From Paramecium octaurelia (Eukaryota > Ciliophora > Oligohymenophorea > Peniculida > Parameciidae): 64,000 nucleotides of DNA. The notes under the pieces were generated by a model that ran no database searches, was not told the origin of the DNA, and was given only the letters and a program-made list of their open reading frames with translations. A program made the position numbers and the translations under genes. The DNA lies in the NCBI GenBank assembly GCA_905182995.1, contig CAJJDP010000101.1, positions 127,099 to 191,098 on the forward strand. Direction: 5' to 3'. Below, one piece after another: positions 34,491 to 48,000 of the stretch (the first letter of the stretch is position 1; each line of letters begins with the position of its first letter).

Positions 34491-35678
34491 GGATTGTGTT
34501 AATTTAATTAAAATGTTATTTTACAAAAGAAAAATCCATTAGTATTTATATCATACAACTCTGTGAAAATCTCGTTTCTAATATCAAATTAAACAGTAGT
34601 TACCCACTATTCTAAAGCCATAGTTATCAAACTAGATTTAGATTGATTAGAGCAATAAGTTTTAATTCAAGCAGTTAGTATGAAAAAATAACTGGCTATT
34701 TTTTTTTAATTATTTTTCCTCATTTAAAATGCCTGAAGTTTAATAATATCTCCCTATTAAGTATGAATTATTAATAGTTTACCCCTATGATTGAGGATGG
34801 ATGACAACCCTATTTTTCTTTCGCTCTTAGCAGCGAATAATTTAAATATGTTACCTTTAGAGTGAGTTCCCTTAATTGCTTTGTAATTAAAATACCTAAA
34901 AGCAATCATCAAATGAATCATTGAAATTTGCCCTTATTCATTTAACATTAACTAGACGAACAAACTATAAATCAAACTTAAGACCTTTGAACTCTTCCAT
35001 TCATTCAGATTGTCATTTTTAATTATATTGTAATATATGTTAATATATACATATATTATACATTGTATATAAATTAATATATCAGCAGAACCTTCTCTTG
35101 ATATAATCGGAAAGTTGTTAGAGAAAAGAATATTTCAATAGGATGCTATTATAATTTTCAAAGACATATTGATATTTATTGTATAAATCTGCTTACTTAT
35201 TTTCAATAATCTAAGAAACCCACAACTTTGTTAACGAAGCCTAGGATACAATTATATGAGAAAAACCTTATAAAAAGGTTGAAATTATGACACTCTGCGA
35301 GATTTTGAAAGGTAGTATTAAAATAAATTTCAAAAATGAGTTAATCTCTGTAGGTGAATTCCAATTATTATTATTACAGGAGTAAAACACGCTTATTTAC
35401 GAGTTAATTACAAAGATTTCTGGAAATATTATTCTTTATATTATTATGTCTTAGTTTATTAAAAAATCATATGTTGTAAATTAGGATACTAGTATCCACA
35501 AAGTGAGATAATCAATTTTGTAAGATATCTAATTAATAAAATTATAATTATTCTTAATTACAAGTTATATTTGAAAGATGACAAGTATTGAAAAAAATAA
35601 TCAATATAAATTTATTTAATAAATAATTACTAAATATTATATTTTCAAATAAAATATTTAGTACTATTGGTCATATCA
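34491..35678. other. 1,188-bp gene-poor stretch
   Basis: No gene that I can support. It includes T-runs, a TA-rich tract (35020-35080, ATATAT-type) and open frames with no further evidence, for example one at about 34810 that reads MTTLFFFRSQQRIIQ. With the decayed PDI-like gene that follows it, it may be the remains of a longer dead locus. Confidence 0.4.
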
Positions 35679-36131
35679 ATGGCGGTGTTTGCTAATGTCA
35701 AAAATGAAGGAAAAGTCATTTAATTAACATCAGATAATTTCAAATCTATTGTTTTGGATTCATAACAAGATGTTTTAGTGAAATTCTTTATCCCCTGGTG
35801 TAGTCACTGCTGAAATATGGCTGAAGATTACATAAGCTTAGCTGCTAATTTTGAAGATAATACGAATTTGTTGATAGCTGAGATGGACTGGACTAAACAT
35901 AAGACTGACGCAGTATAAATCAAGGGATTCTCAACTATAATATACTTTAAAAAAGGTGGAGAAAAACCAGAATAAATTGAATTCTCAGGAGCTCGCAAAA
36001 TATTCGCTTTGATTGAGTTTCTAAAAGAAACGGCAGGTTCAAAATTGAAGTCCTATGATATATTTATGCTATGTATACTTTATGTATAATTATATTACTT
36101 TAACATATTTTCATTAATCATCTCCTTTTGA
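35679..36131 (+). pseudogene. Decayed protein-disulfide-isomerase (thioredoxin-domain) gene fragment
   Basis: One thioredoxin domain in the a' context of PDI: VIQLTSDNFKSIVLDSQQ, DVLVKFFIPWCSHC, then NMAEDYISLAANFEDNTNLL, IAEMDWTKHKTDAVQIKGF, STIIYFKKGG and LIEFLKETAG. Immediately after the CxxC active site (CSHC instead of the usual CGHC) lies an in-frame TGA (35811-35813), where relatives have Lys or Arg. After KETAG the frame loses its PDI character, and no ER-retention signal appears before TGA 36129. There is no second thioredoxin domain or signal peptide upstream. No intron of usual size removes the TGA. I read it as a dead partial copy, for instance from a past genome duplication. Confidence 0.75.
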
Positions 36132-36284
36132 GTCGATTTCATTATAACAATACAACTTCAAAATTAAGGACATTAATATTGAACCTCGTACGAACCTCAA
36201 TGTCGTATTCATTAGAATTTATTAATAGATAATTTATTAAAGATTACAATAACACAAATTTTTAAGGGCAATTTTAGATTATTC

Positions 36285-36693
36285 TCAAGTTTAAATACAT
36301 CGATAGAAGGGTATAGTTTTCTGATTTGATCGAATACAATAATGGCCTGGCTTTTTGATAAATAGTATTGGGTTTTTTAGGTTAGAAATTTTCATTGAGT
36401 AAGAACATTCTAAGTCAAAAATTTCAAAAGCTTAAAGTTCCTTTACTCCATCAAAGTTCATAGTTCTTACTTTGATTACATTTTTACATCAAAGTAATAG
36501 GAATAAACAATTTGTAAACCCAAATATTTTTTGGTAGATTTGATTTTTACCTCTTGCCACCTTATTCAAATTAATACTCTCTTGGAATGTTACACTCTCT
36601 TTACATAATCTTACATCTACTCTCCTTTCTGTAGTTTTGATCCGAGTATCCTCGGTATCCTTTATCTAGTGGCCTAGTCAATAATGGATCCAT
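36285..36693 (-). pseudogene. Probable decayed gene of unknown family
   Basis: On the minus strand, a frame reading RIKTTERRVDVRLCKESVTF, INLNKVARGKNQIYQ and, beyond a TGA, TMNFDGVKELQAFEIFDLEC and FIKKPGHYCIRS ends at TGA 36287-36285. Composition is protein-like and richer in G+C than the spacer, but at least one TGA interrupts it and no plausible intron removes it. An overlapping frame starts at ATG 36693 (MDPLLTRPLDKGYRGY). I do not know the family. It neighbours the dead PDI fragment. The bases 36694-36943 hold nothing else I can call. Confidence 0.35.
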
Positions 36694-36943
36694 TAACTTA
36701 AGTACTTAGAATACAACTTGCAAATGTTATGTTAATCTAAAACTATATAGTCTCTTGTATCAGTTATCCTATGAATTGCATAACAATCAATAGAACATCC
36801 TTGATTTTTAAGCATCATTTTAATTTAAAAATACTTCAACGCCCAAAGGGATGTTCTTTGTGTGTTCTAATTGTTCCTTAAGTTTAGAATCCAATAGGAT
36901 AGTTTAATAATTGTTGATATTTATGTTGATAAATTATATGTGA

Positions 36944-39330
36944 TCATCCTTTATACAACCATCCAGTTTTACAAAATGCTCCTGCCAATACTAACGAAAG
37001 GATAGCCATCAACTTAATTAGAATATTCAATGATGGTCCTGAAGTATCTTTGAGAGGATCTCCCACAGTATCGCCTAAAATAATTTAATATCATATACCA
37101 ATAACTGCTGCTTTGTGTTCATCTGAACCTTTCTTCTTCACTTCACCAGCATCATTTCTATAGAATCCAGCTTCTATGTATTTCTTAGCATTATCCCAAG
37201 CACCTCCTGTGTTTGATGCAGATATAGCCATTTAAACTCCACTTACCAATGCTCCTGGCAATAAACCAGCCACAGCCTATGGTCCAAAGAATAATCCAAC
37301 TGCAGTAGGAGTCACAATAACCTATTTTGATATAATATTCAATATTTTACAAGTAATCCAGGGGGAATCATCTCCTTTAATGATGCCTTAGTTGAGATTG
37401 CAATACAAGCTCTAAAGTCAGGTTCCTCAGTTCCTGCGTAGATTCCTGGATGTTCATGTAATTATCTACGAACTTCCTCGACCATTTAAAGTGCAGCTTT
37501 TCCTACTGATTTCATAGTAAAGGCTGAAAATGCATATGGCAACATGGCACCGATCAGCAACATGGCAAAAATGATGGGATCATCTATTTTCGCACCTTCT
37601 GCAAATGGGAATTCATCGCCAACTTTGTAGGTCTATATTCTTGTTAAATATCCACCATATAGTGACAATGATACTAAGGCTGCTGATCCAATAGCGAATC
37701 CTTTACCAATAGCTGCAGTGGTGTTGCCAGCTGCATCTAAGGCATCAGTAGATTCTCTGACATTTTCTCCCAATTCACTCATTTCAGCAATACCACCAGC
37801 ATTATCAGAAATGGGTCCATATGCATCAATGGCCAAACCGATGGTTAAATTGGATAACATTCCCAAGGCAGCTAGGGCAACTCCATAAAATGAGAGCATT
37901 TTCATTGATAATAAGGCAGTCACTGCAATGGCTATGATTGGGACTATTGTTGATAGATATCCCAATGCAAGACCATAAATGATATTGGTGGCTGCTCCTG
38001 TGCCGCAGGACTTAGCCACTTCTCTTACTGGAGTATAGGAATGAGAAGTCATGTATTCAGTGAAATAGCCAATCAACAATCCTGACCATAATCCGAGTAA
38101 GGAACAAATGAAGGCGTGATATGGCTTTAGATCTGCTAATTGAACCGAACCATCTGCAGCTATCATCACAAAATCAGCAGGTAGAGCCCAATAAGCAATG
38201 CCTATAATAATTGGGGATAAGGCGATAGTTGAAAGTAACAATTACAGTTTCAAGGTAGATTCAATTTTGTTAATATGATTTACTTTAGAAATGTAAACAG
38301 CATAAGCAGATACTAATATGCAGATTCCAATTCCAAATGCTGAAACCATCAAAGGATACATCAACTATCCAATTTCAATTGAATAACCACTTTCTGATGG
38401 GACTCTCAGTTGAGTTGATGACACAACTAATGCAGCACAAGTAGATTCAGCAAAAGATCCAAACAAATCAGCTCCCATTCCTGCAATATCACCTACATTA
38501 TCACCCACATTATCTGCAATTGTGGCTGGATTCTATAAATATTACTTTTGTATTTTATACTTTAGGACTATCTTCTGGTAAATTCTTCTCGACCTTACCG
38601 ACCAAATCGGCTCCAACATCTGCAGCCTTTGTGTATATTCCACCACCTACTCTACCAAACAAGGCAAATGTTGACCCACCCAATCCATAAGCAGCAACAT
38701 AATCAAACATTCTTACCAAGTCCTCGTAATTGTTATCGTCACTTTTAACAATTACAGCGTTGTATATAATTATGACAAGTGAGAGAATTGACAATGATAT
38801 CGAAACCAATAAGAATCCCATCACACATCCTCCTCTGTAGGCCATCTAATCATTTTTAAATTCGTATTTACTTAAAATGCATTCGCTAATGATGTTATTG
38901 CTGAAAATGCTGTTCTAAAGTTTGCTGCTGTTGCGATTGCCATACCCAAATAACCACAAAGCATCGAGGTCGCTGCCCCCAATACAAAAGCCAAAGATGA
39001 CCATGGGGAAATAAACTAAGATTATGATAAATTCACATACAATCAACAATACTGCCATAACTGCTAAAAATACAGAGCAATCTGAATATTCCTCCTTTAA
39101 AAATGCTTATGCACCCTAAAATCAATTAAATCTATTACATCTTAAATGTGTTCTCCTATCTCTAGCAAGGTCTCAATCTTTTCTTATTCGGCTCCCTAAA
39201 GTAATTCTGTTAATCCTTCATGTTTGTGATGGATTTCCAATTTGTGCACAGCCATCCAATTGAATATGGCCCAAATTATGCCACAAGCACAGGCGATGAA
39301 AATGAACACTAATGCTGTTACAAATTCCAT
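36944..39330 (-). CDS. Membrane H+-translocating pyrophosphatase, K+-dependent type
   Basis: About 750-770 residues with many membrane helices and a few short introns. A 28-nt intron joins [20 protein letters not shown] to [20 protein letters not shown], recreating the PPi-binding signature ([18 protein letters not shown]) and the [12 protein letters not shown] loop that hold Mg-PPi. The motif [20 protein letters not shown] carries Ala at the position that separates K+-dependent (Ala) from K+-independent (Lys) enzymes. It starts [20 protein letters not shown] and ends [13 protein letters not shown]. The enzyme hydrolyses cytosolic pyrophosphate to pump protons into vacuoles or acidocalcisomes; in Paramecium the contractile-vacuole complex or acidic compartments are candidates. 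All catalytic motifs seen are intact. Confidence 0.95.
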
Positions 39331-39791
39331 CTGATTTAAAATTAATATTAAATCTTAATAATTGTTTCGATCAAATTCTTTGATTAATCCAAAAAAATTT
39401 AAATAATTTAGTATATTGTTTTAAATTATTTTATAATTATTTTATAAACTTTATCATAAAACTATTTCCCAATGATATCATTTTTAATGAATCATTTTAA
39501 AAAGATTTTTAAGTTCGATTAACCAGATCTCTAAACAAAATACTCCCATAACTATCAACAATTATTAAAACAAAGATGTTGAATTCGATTTTTATAATTT
39601 AAATTAAAATTCCTTATCTTCAAATCCTTAAAAATCTTCTTGTTTTCTATTGCAATCCATCACATACACCATGCTTAAACTCCAAGAATTAATATAATAT
39701 ATGTAGATTACTTGAACATCAGAGTCACTACCTTATTCCTACATTTTGATTTTAGTACTGTCATTTTTCTGAAGTTAATTTGTGTAATGTT
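39331..39791. other. 461-bp head-to-head spacer
   Basis: Between the start codons of the H+-pyrophosphatase (minus) and the large PAS-type membrane protein (plus), so it holds both promoters. Very AT-rich near the pyrophosphatase; no open frame with further support. Confidence 0.5.
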
Positions 39792-42700
39792 ATGAAAAAT
39801 GATTTAATAAATGCTCTTTAAAATTACAGGTATAACAATAGAATATTCATTAAATTAATGAATTCAATAATAATAAAAAATAAATTAAGAGCTTTATATG
39901 TGACAATTCGAGAATCAAAATCGCAAAGTTATTTGAATCCGTCTTTTATTTGGATTATGTATATTGGAACAAGACTTGGTCTTATATTGAGAGTGGATCA
40001 ATTCAACGGAAAAGCATACGAAGTATTTACAATTTTTACAATTTAGGATAAATAATTAGAGTTAATAAAGAACTTAATCAATTGGTTTCACTTTTTAACT
40101 CCAATAAAATCTATAGAAGTGGATTAATTCGAAAATCTCATCGTAATATTGATTGCTGTAATTCATTGGTTATCTTGTTTGATCACACTATTTAACAATA
40201 ATCAGGTAAGGTTTTTCAATTCATTTCAAAACTAATATTTCACTTATTTGCAAATGTTGTATCTGTATCCATCTTTTTTACACATCCATTAATTGCAATA
40301 TGCAAATGAGGATTAACTAACAGTTATTATATGCACAATACCAATTATTTTAAATTACTTTATATTTACATACATTTAAAGAAATTACTCATTACCCAGT
40401 AATAACCCCTTTACGAAAAGATATCGTCCCTACAATTACCTGGTAAATTTAACAGAGATTATAGCCCTGGTATTAATTCCTTATTTTGATGAAGTATTTT
40501 AATCAATAATTCTAATGATTTAATTCCTGATTCAATTGTGTGATTCTATTTTAAATCAACCATTTCCATAATAAATCAATTTGAATTATTGCATTGGTTC
40601 ATCAATACTGTTCTATTGTTCTATATTTAAAGGCTTGAGCATATACTGGACTGAAATGGAGTTCTTGTATTTCTGTTTAATTTATACTCCATTTTTAACT
40701 GTAATAACAAAGAAACTAATAAAATTGGTATACGAATAGAACTTAGATAGTAGAGAGTTAAACAAATTTATAATCCTATAAATGGTGGATGAATTTCATT
40801 AAAAGAACAATAACTTTACTCATATTAAAATCCTATACACACTAAAAAGCAGATATTAAATATTAAACAATTCAAACTTGAGATCGGATACCCAATTCAA
40901 TGATTATATTTATATCATGTTTAATCGATATATTGACTCACTGTCAATACAGGAAAAATACAAAGATGAAGATTTACACACTTATAAGATTTAGTTCCTT
41001 TATTACACTTACGATAAATAGAATCTTGCTTACATTTAAATTAAGCAATTTTAGATATATCAAGAATTTCAAAGTCTTTATTTTAGGATATTGGAAGGTT
41101 TCTGTTCTGAAATAATCCAGAAAAGAATAAAAAAACTAATTTAACAGAATTAAGGAAGATTGGAATTACAATAAATTAGATAAAGTTAGGCATTACAAGA
41201 AAAATGCTAACCTTTAATTATCTAGATTTTGGAATAAAAAATAAAATATTGGGATTAGTTATTAAATGGTTATGAGAACATTGAATAATTAAGTGATGTC
41301 TCTGTAAATTTAAGTTAAAAAGTAGTGAACTTAAAGAATATAGTTTTTAAAGAATTAAATATTGAAATATTCACTTTATAGAAAGAACTTTTCAGATTAA
41401 ACTTAATTGATCTACGTCTATTATCATAAATATTTGCAACTGTTTTAAATGATTATCATATCACACTTCAAATCGAACAAAGGATAGAGGAACTTCTTAA
41501 TTTGGAGAGAAATATAACCACTAGGAATATTCAAAATATTGGTTTATTGAATGACGATGTTATTATAATACCTGTTAGTATGATAAAGAATCCAGGGCAG
41601 ATCTTAAGTAGAAATAAATAGAAACTATTCAAGTTCTTTAAATATCAAAATGAAGATTCCTATCAATAAATAACTAATATTAATTCAATTTTGCCATTGT
41701 ATTTGCAAAAAAGGCATGATAAATTTGTGAATCACTTCCTCCAAACAGGGGAGTCATCATTATTTATTACCAGTTAGGATGTATTCCCTATTTATAATTC
41801 TGGCTTCTCTTTTAGTGCCACTCTTTAATTGATACCTTCATATGATTAAATAGATGATTACATATTGTCAGCAGTGCTAAAGAGAAGCACAGAAAATTAT
41901 GATTTCATTCTATTTGACGAATCTGGCAAAATCTTAGGATTGACAGAATCAATTCATTAATTATTGTTATCTAATACGAAATCTTAGGTTACAAATGAAT
42001 TAGATAGCAATATATTAAAGTCTTATATCTATTTTTGGTTCAAAGATCTTTTACTCTTAATCAATGACTAATAAGATATATTCACAGGATAATAGACATA
42101 ATAGTCAGCTTTAAATATTTAAACAACAATTATTTAACCAATAAATAATTTGGCATCGCTAATTAAAGAACATGAAACTTTTAGAAAGTAAAATTTTCTA
42201 ACTTAGACACATACTATGAAAACAGAGTAGGATCTCCCATCAGATGTAAAGAAACCAGTTAAAATTACCTGTTTTGAATCCAATTATGTTAGTTAAACCA
42301 ATGAATTTATAAATGAATAATTGCTCAAAATGCACTAGAACTCTGTTTATTTTTAGGTGACATTTATGGTGCATTTTCAAAGAAGACAGGATTCTTATCC
42401 AATCTTTCTATTAACGATTAATGAGTATCTATAAAAAGAATAGAAGTATACAGGAAGTTAAAGTGCCTATACTTCATTGGTGAAGACTAAAACTTTATTA
42501 GGAATAAAAAGTGAATTTCAAATACAAACTGAATAAGATCTAGATGAGTTACACCAGGAATTCTTAATTAATTAAACGATTATTAATAAATTATTAATTA
42601 GGCATCAAGATGGATTACCAGATTCAAGGGATATATATTAAAAGGAGGAGGATTTGAACATTCAAAATATAATTGATAGGGATTAAAAGGAGAGTAATTT

Positions 42701-44914
42701 AATATCTCCAAGATCAAACAGGGAAATATTAATTTAAAAAGGATTGATAGAGGAAGACTCTGAATACATTAGGGGAAATGAATCAAATGTCATCAAAAGT
42801 AGTTCCTAAAAAGAAATAAAAGAAAATATTTAATAAGCAATTTTACAAGAATAAAATGTAGATTTTGCTCATGAAAAGCAATCTAAATCTAGTGCCACTT
42901 CTGATAAAACTTAAAATTCAATTTATAATTTGATGAGAAAATTGTAATATACTTAATAATTTTAAACTTCCATCCTGAATGCTATTTTCTTAACTAATAT
43001 ATTAACAGCATTCTTGATTATTCTTGTAAGTGTAGAATTATCAATAGTCAGAGATCATACAAATTAATTAGAAGTCAGTATACCTTTAGTTAGAGTACCT
43101 TAAAGATTTAATAGACTCTTTTGCACTTTTCTTACTATAGGGTAACTAGAACTATAATCTAAATTATTAAACTAATCTTATGGTGAATATTACGAATATA
43201 GAATTAAAAATGAAAGTGCTTCAAAACGTATAGAAATTCAAACATTAATGGCAGATATCTTGACGGAGTTTTCATCAATGGAAGATAAGTAGTAGCTTCC
43301 AATAATGGAAATTCGAATAATCAATGAATATATATATGAGACATAAAATGCTAGTATGATAGAATTTGATAGTTTGGTAAACGAAAACACTGATTAAATA
43401 AATTAATTTCTCCAAAGAATTGATGATGACAATGAATCTGCAAAATAGGTTCAAATTCTTTTATAATTTTTAAAAGGAAATTTAGTAAATCAATTAGATC
43501 TTACAATAGCTATAGTAAATTAAATTGAAAATGATTTTTATGATCTGATATAAATAAATCAAGTTGAAGAGGTTATCTTTTTAATTGTAATACTTTTTAC
43601 AATCATTGTGATGCTCATTTTATAATTTAGACAATGGTTGCAGCCATATAAATATATGTAAACAATTCTGCTATTGATTGGTAAAATATCTGAAAGAGAC
43701 ATAGAATATTCTGGAGCTAGAGTGTATTTTCTATTAGAAAAACTCAATCGGAATCATTCAAGTTGGAAGAACATTAATTACTTTCGTGAATTCTTTTTAT
43801 CATCAAAGAGATCTGCAACATACAAAACTTTAAAGATACAATCTTCAGAAACAGCAAAAAAATCGAATACTGGTAAAAATTAATAATAGAGAGCCAAATA
43901 GACATCTCGCATTCAAGAAACATCCTTCTCAATTAAAAACATTTAAATTATCTTATTACTCCTTTGCTTATTGTTATCAATCTATGCTATATCAGCATTT
44001 ATCATCATGAAAACAAATATGGATAACAGTCAACCAGAACTTAATATAGCTATGGAATATGTAAAATTTAAATAAGATCTTGATGGTGTAATGATAATCA
44101 GTCAATTATTAAAAATATAATAGATCCTAACTGAGGAAACTATGGCTAGTGGAATTTTCAAAATGAATCCAGAATTGAGCTCAAGAGACAAATACTTTAA
44201 AACATTGTACACTGAATTACTAGCTCAATTTTCACCTTTAATAACGGATATGGATGAAATTTATTCGAAGATTTATAACAATGTTATAGAATCCAAGAAA
44301 ATCAGTGAAGAAAATAAATAACTATTACTAAATTTATACGAAAAAGATCTATGTGAAATTATTCCAACAATTTTACCTTTTTGTGTTTATGAAAACGATA
44401 GATTCCAATACTTTCCTACCTTTCCAGCTGCCAACTCTGATCTAAATAATAAACAAATTTATAAATATGGAATTAATGGCATCTATTAACAGTAAGACTT
44501 TAAACATATTAATTAGGATTATGTCAATATTGAATACACATTATTCTTTGGAGAAAAATGGAATAAAAGATACAAATATTACTAACATTAATTAATTTCT
44601 CTAAAGTCCTGAATATGTTTAAACAATTTTGCCTTACTTTTTTGATTTAAGCTATGCTATTCTTTAATTCTATTACACTATAATATAAGCAGCCCTTGAT
44701 ATTTTAGAGAGTGATTATTAGATGGCACTTTAATTTTATATAATTGCAGGAGTTGGCTGCCTTATTATATTATATTTAGTAATTTTGTTAAGGGCAATTA
44801 CATTATAAACAAGGGTTCGTTTGATTAGATAAGTATTAATTGTTATACCACATGAATCATTATAAGATTAATCTATACTGAATTCTATAAGAAAGATCGA
44901 TAGAAACCTGTGAT
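39792..44914 (+). CDS. Very large multi-pass membrane protein with PAS-like domain (TmcB-type family)
   Basis: About 1,700 residues in what reads as one long frame. The N-terminal 300 residues hold many hydrophobic segments (NLIVILIAVIHWLSCLI; LVNLTEIIALVLIPYF). A long helical region leads to a PAS-like sensor block, FVNHFLQTGESSLFITSQ then YDFILFDESGKILGLTESIH, in the style of ciliate proteins annotated as TmcB/TmcC-like. The C-terminal 600 residues contain more membrane helices (FLIVILFTIIVMLIL; IILLLLCLLLSIYAISAFI) around two large loops, and the last helix (LIILYLVILLRAI) is near the end. The domain order suggests a membrane sensor. Ligand and signalling partner are unknown. ATG 39858 is an alternative start. 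It is tail-to-tail with a second member of the family, 152 bp away. Confidence 0.75.
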
Positions 44915-45066
44915 TTTATGAGTATTTTAAAATAGTAGTTAATTTTTTACTTATTTTATAATTATATTTCTTTTATAAGATTTAAATACTCTTAAATTAT
45001 TAATATATTTAATTAAATAAATAAATAACTAAATAAAGGATTCTAATCTAAAATAATTTAATTATT

Positions 45067-48000
45067 TCAATATAACCAATTATGAATTTCTTTAGCCTGA
45101 CTTCTTATATTAGCTGTTAATATTAAATCAGAAGGAATTAATACTAAAATTTATCGAAGACAAGAGATCTTCATCTAATATTTGTAAACCCAAAGTAAAC
45201 TCATAATCAAAATAAATAAAAACAAACTAAATATTTAGACATTCATACCATATGCCAACACCTAAATAAAATATCTGAACAACGTTGTTAATATCTGCAG
45301 CAATTTCAGAGTTGTCTAATTAAAACAAATTCAAAAATTCTAGCATAGTGTTTTGAATATCACAATAATAAGACAAAAAGAAATTTTCAAATGGTTTTTG
45401 TTAGATAGCTACTAAGTTGTTCTCATTTGTATCATACTTTAGATTGTTTATTTCATAATCATAATCCGAATTTAGATATTTTACTAATGTAGCAGTGTAT
45501 CCTAACACTCCATTTTTTACAATATCATTAATCGGATCTGTACTATATGATATAAAAAATAATACCTAAAATAAGGCAGATCTTATCTGGCCAAATCGCA
45601 TGATTTCATATCTTCCCAATCAGTGAACTCGCATATATCAAAATTTAATATATTGTCAAATCTACTTTATTTGTTATTAGCATTAGCATTTTCTAAAATG
45701 ACTTATGCAACTTCATTTATTAATGGAGAAATATTTTCCTTATATTCAATCATTAATTAAATTGCATATGTTTGGTTAATGAAACTTAAATTATTCTTAG
45801 GCACTAATTGTTCGGTTTTAACAATCCCTGCAATAAATCCTAGTGAATCCATATTCAATCTAAATTAACCATATTTTAAAGTAGCTGTCAAAGAAGGTTA
45901 GAAATTTTCATTTTTCTACATGTGTATTAAATAACCAGCTAAGAGAAATGCAGTCCATAAAGCAGTAATCAAAAATGTAATAAAAACATTGATTCTATTC
46001 AAATAATAAGTTCTTTAGATTCTTGAATATAATGCACTTGTCGATTTATAATTATTTGATGTTTAGTCTTATTGCTTAAGAATTATCTTTTTAAATTTCT
46101 TATCTGAAGTTTCAAATACTATATCTCCAAAATTGAATAGCTTCCACACATTTGAAGATTAATCTTCTAAATGTTCTTTGATTTGTATTAATTTATTTAT
46201 TTAACTAAGGGCTTGAGTTTCATTTAATCTAGAAACTAAAAAGATTATCGATTTAGTAATATGATCTAAGAATAACCAATATCTTAATTAGAATCCAACA
46301 AAAAATAAAATTGAAAATAATTCCAAAAGCATAATAACTAAAAACTAACTTTTTACCAGACTTTATTGATATATAGTGTCTTCAGAAATCTTTATAATTA
46401 ATTTGTTATGTAAATCGATTAATTCCAAAAAGTTTTATCTTACAATCCCTCTCGCAAATAATTCATCATAAGATGGATTTTCATTATTCTTATTGTTGAT
46501 ATACATGTCATACATAGTTTCATAAAGTAACGAATAGAAATCTTATAGTTAATAGAGTTCTTTTTCTATTTTTCCCAACTTAACTTATTTCAGATCAAAA
46601 GTAGTAACACCAAGATTTGCAGCAGTTTATGGGACTTCTATTCCAAATGATTGAAGATAAGTTCTTCCATACTCAAGCATACCATCTAAGGTTTCTATAT
46701 TCCTTTGATATTAAAATTAAGACAATTTAAGGATGTTTAATGTATGTAATTCAGTTCCCCAAAATTAATAGAAAACAGATGAATAATAGTAAATAATATT
46801 TTAAGGTTTCACCAAATTGATTACTTATTGAGTTTATTATTGCAGATTGTCTTTAATTAAAAATACATTTAAAATTTCGCATGTTAACATTCCAATTAAG
46901 ATTAATCCTAAAATTACAGATATCTTTTTTAATGGAGAAATTAGATCTTTATTAAAGTACAATTATTGAACTATTAATATTGATTCTTTGGAAGTAGAAT
47001 TAGTCGAAGTTCTTGAAGGATTGGAAGCAAAATCGCCAATATTTTCTTTATTCTATTAAGTTAATTTTACCTTATCAAGAATATTTGATCTCTTTTTTAC
47101 ACTTTAGCTGACTGATTCTTACCTCTAATTAGCCAAATCTTGATCATTTTCATCAAAGTCTTATTGCAATTATTGAATGTTCTACAATAAATAATCAAAA
47201 TACTTACTTGCATGTCTTGTTCAATTTATGAAATATCTTCAAATCTGCATTCTTATTATTGTGGTCTAGCAAATAGAGGTTAAGATTGTTTAAGTATTCT
47301 ACCTGTGTCGTAAAGATTAGATCTCTCTGAGTTTTTCAGTTGAATCTATAATTTGATATTAGTTTAATCTAAACTTAGATTGTTTCCACTTTAATCAACC
47401 AAAGAACTATCTTTATTATTATGCATGATATTATTCATTAATCTTATTTCCTAGATTATTTCCTCTTATTAGTTCAAGTTCTCTGACGTTAATTCAATTT
47501 TCATCGAATTTTAGATAGTTTCAATTTCATTTGACTCTTAAATAGAAGATCTAACTGTTTAAGGAGTTTAGTTATGACTTGAAAACTAACCCATGGTTTA
47601 TTGAGAATAATACAGTTTATTTTCTTTAATGGTGAGCATAAAGTATCCAACGCTGCCTTATTTATACTTCAATATTTTGAATTGTAAACTATAAAATATT
47701 CCTAATTGGACTGATTATTTTTAGATGTCCTCAAAAACTATTAATTCTTTTAATGAAGATGCAATTTCTGGATGTAAAAGTACAATAGGAATGTTGTCGA
47801 TGTTAATTTAATCAAAGACTTATTTTCCAATTTCACTCTTATCATATTGGTCTTGTTAAGTATTGTTAGTGTAATTGGAATATTTTGAATAAGTTTGAGA
47901 CTTGTAAGATTAAAAGTTTTAATTGAGTTTTTAGGTACCTTAACTTTTTTTCTTAAATTATGATAATATTAACTACATTTGCTATAAGCATTCAGAATGA

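Noticed and set aside
35020-35080. ATATAT-type tract as a telomere or excision-site remnant
   Set aside because: It lacks Paramecium telomere repeats (G4T2/G3T3) and shows no clear TA-bounded consensus ends; simple AT-rich spacer.
35811-35813. Selenocysteine at the TGA after the PDI CxxC
   Set aside because: The site is not one where relatives use a redox residue, and no SECIS-like hairpin was apparent downstream; decay is simpler.
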